From the NCBI GenBank assembly GCA_016195505.1, contig JACPZN010000330.1:1-8416 (forward strand): a stretch of DNA of 8,416 nt, read 5' to 3'. The stretch is from Nitrospirota bacterium. Lineage in GTDB: Bacteria; Nitrospirota; Nitrospiria; Nitrospirales; Nitrospiraceae. The position numbers were made by a program, and so were the translations under genes. Numbering within the stretch: position 1 is the stretch's first letter; the number at the start of each line of letters is the position of its first letter. Shown one piece after another: positions 5,087-8,416 of this stretch. Below the pieces are notes generated by a model. It ran no database searches, had not been told where the DNA came from, and was given only the letters and a program-made list of their open reading frames with translations.

Positions 5087-7902
5087 CAGACTGCCTCCAA
5101 GCAACGGTCGCACAGGGTCGGGTGGTCGGCAAATGTGCCGACAGCGGGCCGATAATTCCAGCAGCGCTCGCACTTGTTGCCATTAGCCTTGAAGACAAGG
5201 ACTCGAAAATCCGGCTTAAGCGGAAGGTTATGGACTTCTCTCAACTCCACCTGCGAGACGATGAAGATGCTAGACAAAACTTGCTCGTACTGCTTGAGAA
5301 GACCAAACTTTTCTGGATTCGCTTCGATCTGAATGCTAGCTTCAAGGGACGAGCCTATTACTTTTCCCCGGCGTTGTTCTTCAAGGGCCGCTTGTGCGGC
5401 CACTCGAACCTCTAGCAACCGCTCCCATCGGCTATCTAACTCCGCATCACTCCACTTTGCGTTTACCTCAGGAAATGATGAGAGATGAACGCTGAGACCG
5501 TTGGGGCTCATCCGCGCAGCCTCTGGCAACATCCGCCAAATCTCTTCAGATGTAAAGCTCAGGATCGGCGCCATTAACTTCGTGAGCGCTACCAACACAT
5601 CAAACAACACCGTTTGCGAGCTTTGCCGAGCGTGAGAATCCTTTCGAAATGTGTAAAGCCGGTCTTTCAGGATATCTAAATAGATGGCGCTCATATCAAC
5701 CGAACAGAAGTTATTGAGTGCGTGAAAGATCGAATGGAATTCGAAGTCTTCATAGGCCTTGGTAACCTTTGGAATCAGTTCGCCAAGCCGTAATAGTGCC
5801 CAGCGATCCAACTCGGGCAGATCCTCATAAGGAACTCTGAAATAGTTCGGGTCGAAATCGTAGAGATTGCTCAACAGAAACCGGCACGTGTTTCGGATCT
5901 TCCGATAGGCTTCAATCAGATGATTGAGGATCTCCTGCGAGATGCGCAGATCTTCCCGATAATCTTGCGCCGAAACCCAGAGCCGTAAGATCTCCGCACC
6001 CGATTGTTTGATCACATCCTGCGGCGCAACGACATTGCCAGCCGACTTGGACATCTTCCTCCCTTGCCCGTCGACCACAAACCCATGCGTCAACACCGCC
6101 TTGTAGGGCGCACGCCGATCCGTCGTCACACCGGCGAGCAACGCACTATGAAACCAGCCTCGGTGCTGGTCTGATCCTTCCAGATAAAGATCGGCTGGCC
6201 ACCACTTCCTCGGTTTCAGCACCGCTGCATAGCTCACGCCCGATTCGAACCAGACATCGAGAATATCCCGCTCTTTTTCAAAGCTAGTTTTCCCACATTT
6301 TGGACAAGTCGTACCGGACGGCAACAGCTCAGCCGAAGACCGCTCGAACCAGACATCTGCTCCCTTCGACTCTATGAGGCCGGCGATGTGTTCGATGATC
6401 TTTGGATCTGCCACGACCGTGCGACAGCTCGCGCAGGTAAAGCCCGGAATCGGCACGCCCCACACACGCTGGCGAGACAGGCACCAGTCCGGCCGGTTTT
6501 CAATCATGCCGTTGATCCGATCGCGGCCATAGACCGGAATCCACTGGACCCGTTCGATCTCCGCCAAGGCTTCCTTCCGAAGATCGTTCGTCTCCATGGA
6601 GACGAACCATTGTTCGGTCGCGCGGAAGATGACGGGGCTCTTGCAGCGCCAGCAGTGCGGATATGAGTGGTTCAACGACCCGTGGCCTAACAAGCGGCCG
6701 TTGGCCTGTAGGTAGTCCACAATTTTCGGATTCGCTTTGAACACATGCTGGCCGGCAAATTCCTTTATGACGTCCGTAAATCGCCCGCCGTTGTCGACTG
6801 GCGCGAGGATCTCCAATCGCTCACCCGGTGAAGCCTTGGCATTGTGCTCAAGAACGAGAATGTAGTCTTCCATGCCGTGCCCCGGTGCGATGTGGACACA
6901 GCCGGTTCCCTGCTCAAGCGTGACAAATTCACCGAGCAGGATCGGCGACAGACCGGTCGACAGGGGACGTTGCGTCTCCAGTCCCTCGAAGCCTTCTCCG
7001 CCCTTCTTCACCCCGACAACTCGATACCCTTCAAATGCGCAGGCCTTTGCTACGCTCTCAAGGAGTTTCGCAGCCACGATCAACAGCTCCTCGCGGACCT
7101 GGACAAAGGCATAGTCGAAATCGCGATGGAGACAGACTGCTTGATTCGCCGGGAGTGTCCAGGGCGTCGTTGTCCAGATCACGACGGACACCAGTTTGAT
7201 TCCGTCAGGGAAAGGAATGCCGGGGAACGTGGTCCTGAGCACCGCCGGCGATGTCACGACCGGAAACTTCACATAGATCGACGGTGACGTATGGTTGTCG
7301 TACTCGACTTCAGCTTCGGCAAGTGCCGTTTGATCCTGCGTACACCAGAGAACGGGCTTGAGGCCTTTGTAGACCCCGCCGCGCTCGACAAATTTTCCGA
7401 ACTCGCGAATGATCGTCGCCTCATAGGCCGGCGTCATCGTGAGATAGGGCTGCTCCCATTCCCCTAACACACCGAGCCGCTTGAATTCCTCCCGCTGAAT
7501 GTCAACGTACTTTTCCGCGTATGCACGACAGAGCTTGCGAATCGCCGATACGTCCAAATCTTTTTTCTTGTCGCCCAATTCCTTCATGACTTGGTGTTCA
7601 ATCGGCAGTCCATGGCAGTCCCAGCCCGGTACATAGGGTGCATGAAAGCCCGCCATCGTTCTGGACTTCACGATGATGTCTTTCAGAATCTTGTTCAATG
7701 CATGGCCGATGTGGATACGGCCATTGGCATAGGGAGGTCCGTCGTGTAGGACATAGCGAGGCTTGCCCTTGCTCGCCTCCTGGATCTGCTCATAGAGCTT
7801 CTGCTGCTCCCACCAGGCGAGCATCTCCGGCTCCCGCTGAGGCAAATTCGCCTTCATCGGGAAATCGGTCTTAGGAAGATTGAGGGTCGCCTTGTAATCC
7901 AT
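5083..7902 (-). CDS. ileS: Isoleucyl-tRNA synthetase
   Basis: Cytoplasmic class I synthetase that charges tRNA-Ile with isoleucine and edits misactivated valine. It has 939 residues, essentially the E. coli length (938). ATG at 7902 is preceded by AGGA at 6-nt spacing, and MDYKATLNLPKTDFPMKANLPQREP is a typical N-terminus. The Rossmann core has HDGPPYANGRIHIGH (53-67; HIGH at 64-67) and GRKMSKSAGN (614-623). The CP1 editing domain has WTTTPWTLP (243-251) and GTGCVHIAPGHG (332-343). DVWFESG (549-555) and EGSDQHRGWF (575-584) border the active site. Cys490, Cys493, Cys533 and Cys536 form a zinc ribbon seen in many bacterial IleS but not in E. coli. A second zinc site lies at the C-terminus (Cys911, Cys914, Cys931, Cys934). 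The stop overlaps the lspA start, a common ileS-lspA arrangement that suggests translational coupling. nadA lies 167 bp upstream on the same strand. Confidence 0.99.
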   Translation of the reverse strand: MDYKATLNLPKTDFPMKANLPQREPEMLAWWEQQKLYEQIQEASKGKPRYVLHDGPPYANGRIHIGHALNKILKDIIVKSRTMAGFHAPYVPGWDCHGLPIEHQVMKELGDKKKDLDVSAIRKLCRAYAEKYVDIQREEFKRLGVLGEWEQPYLTMTPAYEATIIREFGKFVERGGVYKGLKPVLWCTQDQTALAEAEVEYDNHTSPSIYVKFPVVTSPAVLRTTFPGIPFPDGIKLVSVVIWTTTPWTLPANQAVCLHRDFDYAFVQVREELLIVAAKLLESVAKACAFEGYRVVGVKKGGEGFEGLETQRPLSTGLSPILLGEFVTLEQGTGCVHIAPGHGMEDYILVLEHNAKASPGERLEILAPVDNGGRFTDVIKEFAGQHVFKANPKIVDYLQANGRLLGHGSLNHSYPHCWRCKSPVIFRATEQWFVSMETNDLRKEALAEIERVQWIPVYGRDRINGMIENRPDWCLSRQRVWGVPIPGFTCASCRTVVADPKIIEHIAGLIESKGADVWFERSSAELLPSGTTCPKCGKTSFEKERDILDVWFESGVSYAAVLKPRKWWPADLYLEGSDQHRGWFHSALLAGVTTDRRAPYKAVLTHGFVVDGQGRKMSKSAGNVVAPQDVIKQSGAEILRLWVSAQDYREDLRISQEILNHLIEAYRKIRNTCRFLLSNLYDFDPNYFRVPYEDLPELDRWALLRLGELIPKVTKAYEDFEFHSIFHALNNFCSVDMSAIYLDILKDRLYTFRKDSHARQSSQTVLFDVLVALTKLMAPILSFTSEEIWRMLPEAARMSPNGLSVHLSSFPEVNAKWSDAELDSRWERLLEVRVAAQAALEEQRRGKVIGSSLEASIQIEANPEKFGLLKQYEQVLSSIFIVSQVELREVHNLPLKPDFRVLVFKANGNKCERCWNYRPAVGTFADHPTLCDRCLEAVC

Positions 7903-7923
7903 ACTTTTCCTAGCTGTGAAACT

Positions 7924-8064
7924 GTCAGCCTTCAGCGATCAGCACGTCATCGGAAGGTGATGAGAGGCTTCTAGCGTAGCTCGGCAGGAATATACCGGAA
8001 TGCGGGTGGAAGGCACCAGCCCCTTTGTCGTTCTATCGCTGATGGCTGGCAGCTGATAGCTGAC
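7924..8064. repeat. TCAGC-rich intergenic element with imperfect terminal inverted repeats
   Basis: The left arm 7924-7943 (GTCAGCCTTCAGCGATCAGC) and the reverse complement of the right arm 8045-8064 (GTCAGCTATCAGCTGCCAGC) agree at 15 of 20 positions. They flank about 100 bp of non-coding sequence and fill most of the 167-bp gap between nadA and ileS. The right arm also contains the small palindrome CAGCT-GAT-AGCTG (8050-8062). The nadA stop lies only 5 bp beyond the right end. Because both arms are built from iterated TCAGC, part of the match may be simple-sequence similarity. It may be a REP- or MITE-like dispersed element; copy number cannot be judged from one window. Confidence 0.45.
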
Positions 8065-8069
8065 TGCTG

Positions 8070-8416
8070 TTAGCTCACGGCCATCATTCGGTCCAGCGCG
8101 ATCTTCGCCCAGCGTTTGTCGTCCTCTGGCACGACGATGTGATTCACGACATGGCCGTCGGCCAGATTTTCCATAGCCCAGCAGAGGTGAGCTCCGTCGA
8201 TTCGAAACATCGTGGCGCATTGGCAGACGGTGGAGGAGAGGAAGAAGACTTTCTTCTCGGTGACTTCGTGCTTCAGCCGATTGACGAGATTCAGTTCTGT
8301 CCCCACTGCCCAGGTCGTTCCGGCCGGTGCGGCAGTGACAGTTCGAATAATGAACTCCGTCGATCCTATGAGGTCCGCCTTGTTGACCACATCCTCGTGG
8401 CATTCGGGATGCACAA
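8070..8416 (-). CDS. nadA: Quinolinate synthase, C-terminal part (5' end off window)
   Basis: NadA is a 4Fe-4S enzyme that condenses iminoaspartate (from NadB) with dihydroxyacetone phosphate to quinolinate, the de novo precursor of NAD. About 115 C-terminal codons are present, with the stop at 8072-8070; the N-terminal portion continues past the right edge. The visible sequence begins HPECHEDV, the conserved segment with a cluster-ligand Cys. It continues with ADLIGST, AVGTELNLVNRL (substrate-binding TE motif) and a third-ligand region TVCQCATMFRI, then ends RWAKIALDRMMAVS as typical of the family. The HPEC Cys and one of the two cysteines in VCQC would be two of the three cluster ligands; the first lies off window. 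It is on the same strand as ileS but separated by a repeat-filled spacer, so cotranscription is possible but not assured. Confidence 0.96.
   Translation of the reverse strand, partial: VHPECHEDVVNKADLIGSTEFIIRTVTAAPAGTTWAVGTELNLVNRLKHEVTEKKVFFLSSTVCQCATMFRIDGAHLCWAMENLADGHVVNHIVVPEDDKRWAKIALDRMMAVS

Noticed and set aside
6245..6357. Direct repeat TCGAACCAGACATC (6245-6258 and 6344-6357) inside ileS
   Set aside because: The copies are 99 bp apart and in frame, and both encode DVWFE-type segments normal for IleS (516-520 and 549-553), so this is coincidence of protein motifs and not a DNA element.

Overview
The window is a stretch of bacterial housekeeping chromosome, roughly 55-60% GC by eye. 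It has short intergenic gaps and recognisable core genes on both strands. Gene content and protein style (K+-independent-type pyruvate kinase, a DUF2024 protein, an Ala/Pro-rich coiled-coil lipoprotein, an ileS-lspA pair downstream of nadA) suggest a diderm bacterium. My impression is Nitrospirota (Nitrospira-like), but this rests on general resemblance and I could not test it by search.

Layout from left to right. (1) 1-655, minus strand: 3'-truncated gene with an unfamiliar ~160-residue N-terminal region followed by an apparent histidine-phosphatase RHG motif. (2) 656-774: divergent intergenic region with two copies of an 11-bp palindrome-derived motif, a candidate operator. (3) 775-2232, plus: pyruvate kinase. 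(4) 2233-2496: a doubtful 60-codon ORF and a perfect 17-bp hairpin that probably terminates transcription from both sides. (5) 2497-3171, minus: lipoprotein with a long coiled coil and a C-terminal helix-hairpin-helix domain, preceded by a good -35 element and a leader hairpin. (6) 3458-4608, plus: uppP (undecaprenyl-diphosphate phosphatase) followed 14 nt later by a DUF2024 gene. (7) 4605-7902, minus: ileS followed by lspA with a 4-nt overlap. lspA is broken by a frameshift together with loss of about 13-14 codons. (8) 7903-8069: spacer with TCAGC-rich inverted repeats. (9) 8070-8416, minus: 3' part of nadA (quinolinate synthase).

Functionally the genes fall into lower glycolysis (pyk, perhaps with the adjacent phosphatase), cell-envelope lipid-carrier and lipoprotein processing (uppP, lspA, and a lipoprotein that would need LspA), translation (ileS) and NAD synthesis (nadA). 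I see no phage, IS, CRISPR, toxin-antitoxin or defence system and no convincing new multigene system. The points most worth a second look are the damaged lspA, the HhH-domain lipoprotein, the phosphatase with its unknown N-terminal region beside pyk, the repeated palindrome in their shared promoter region, and the small inverted-repeat element between nadA and ileS.
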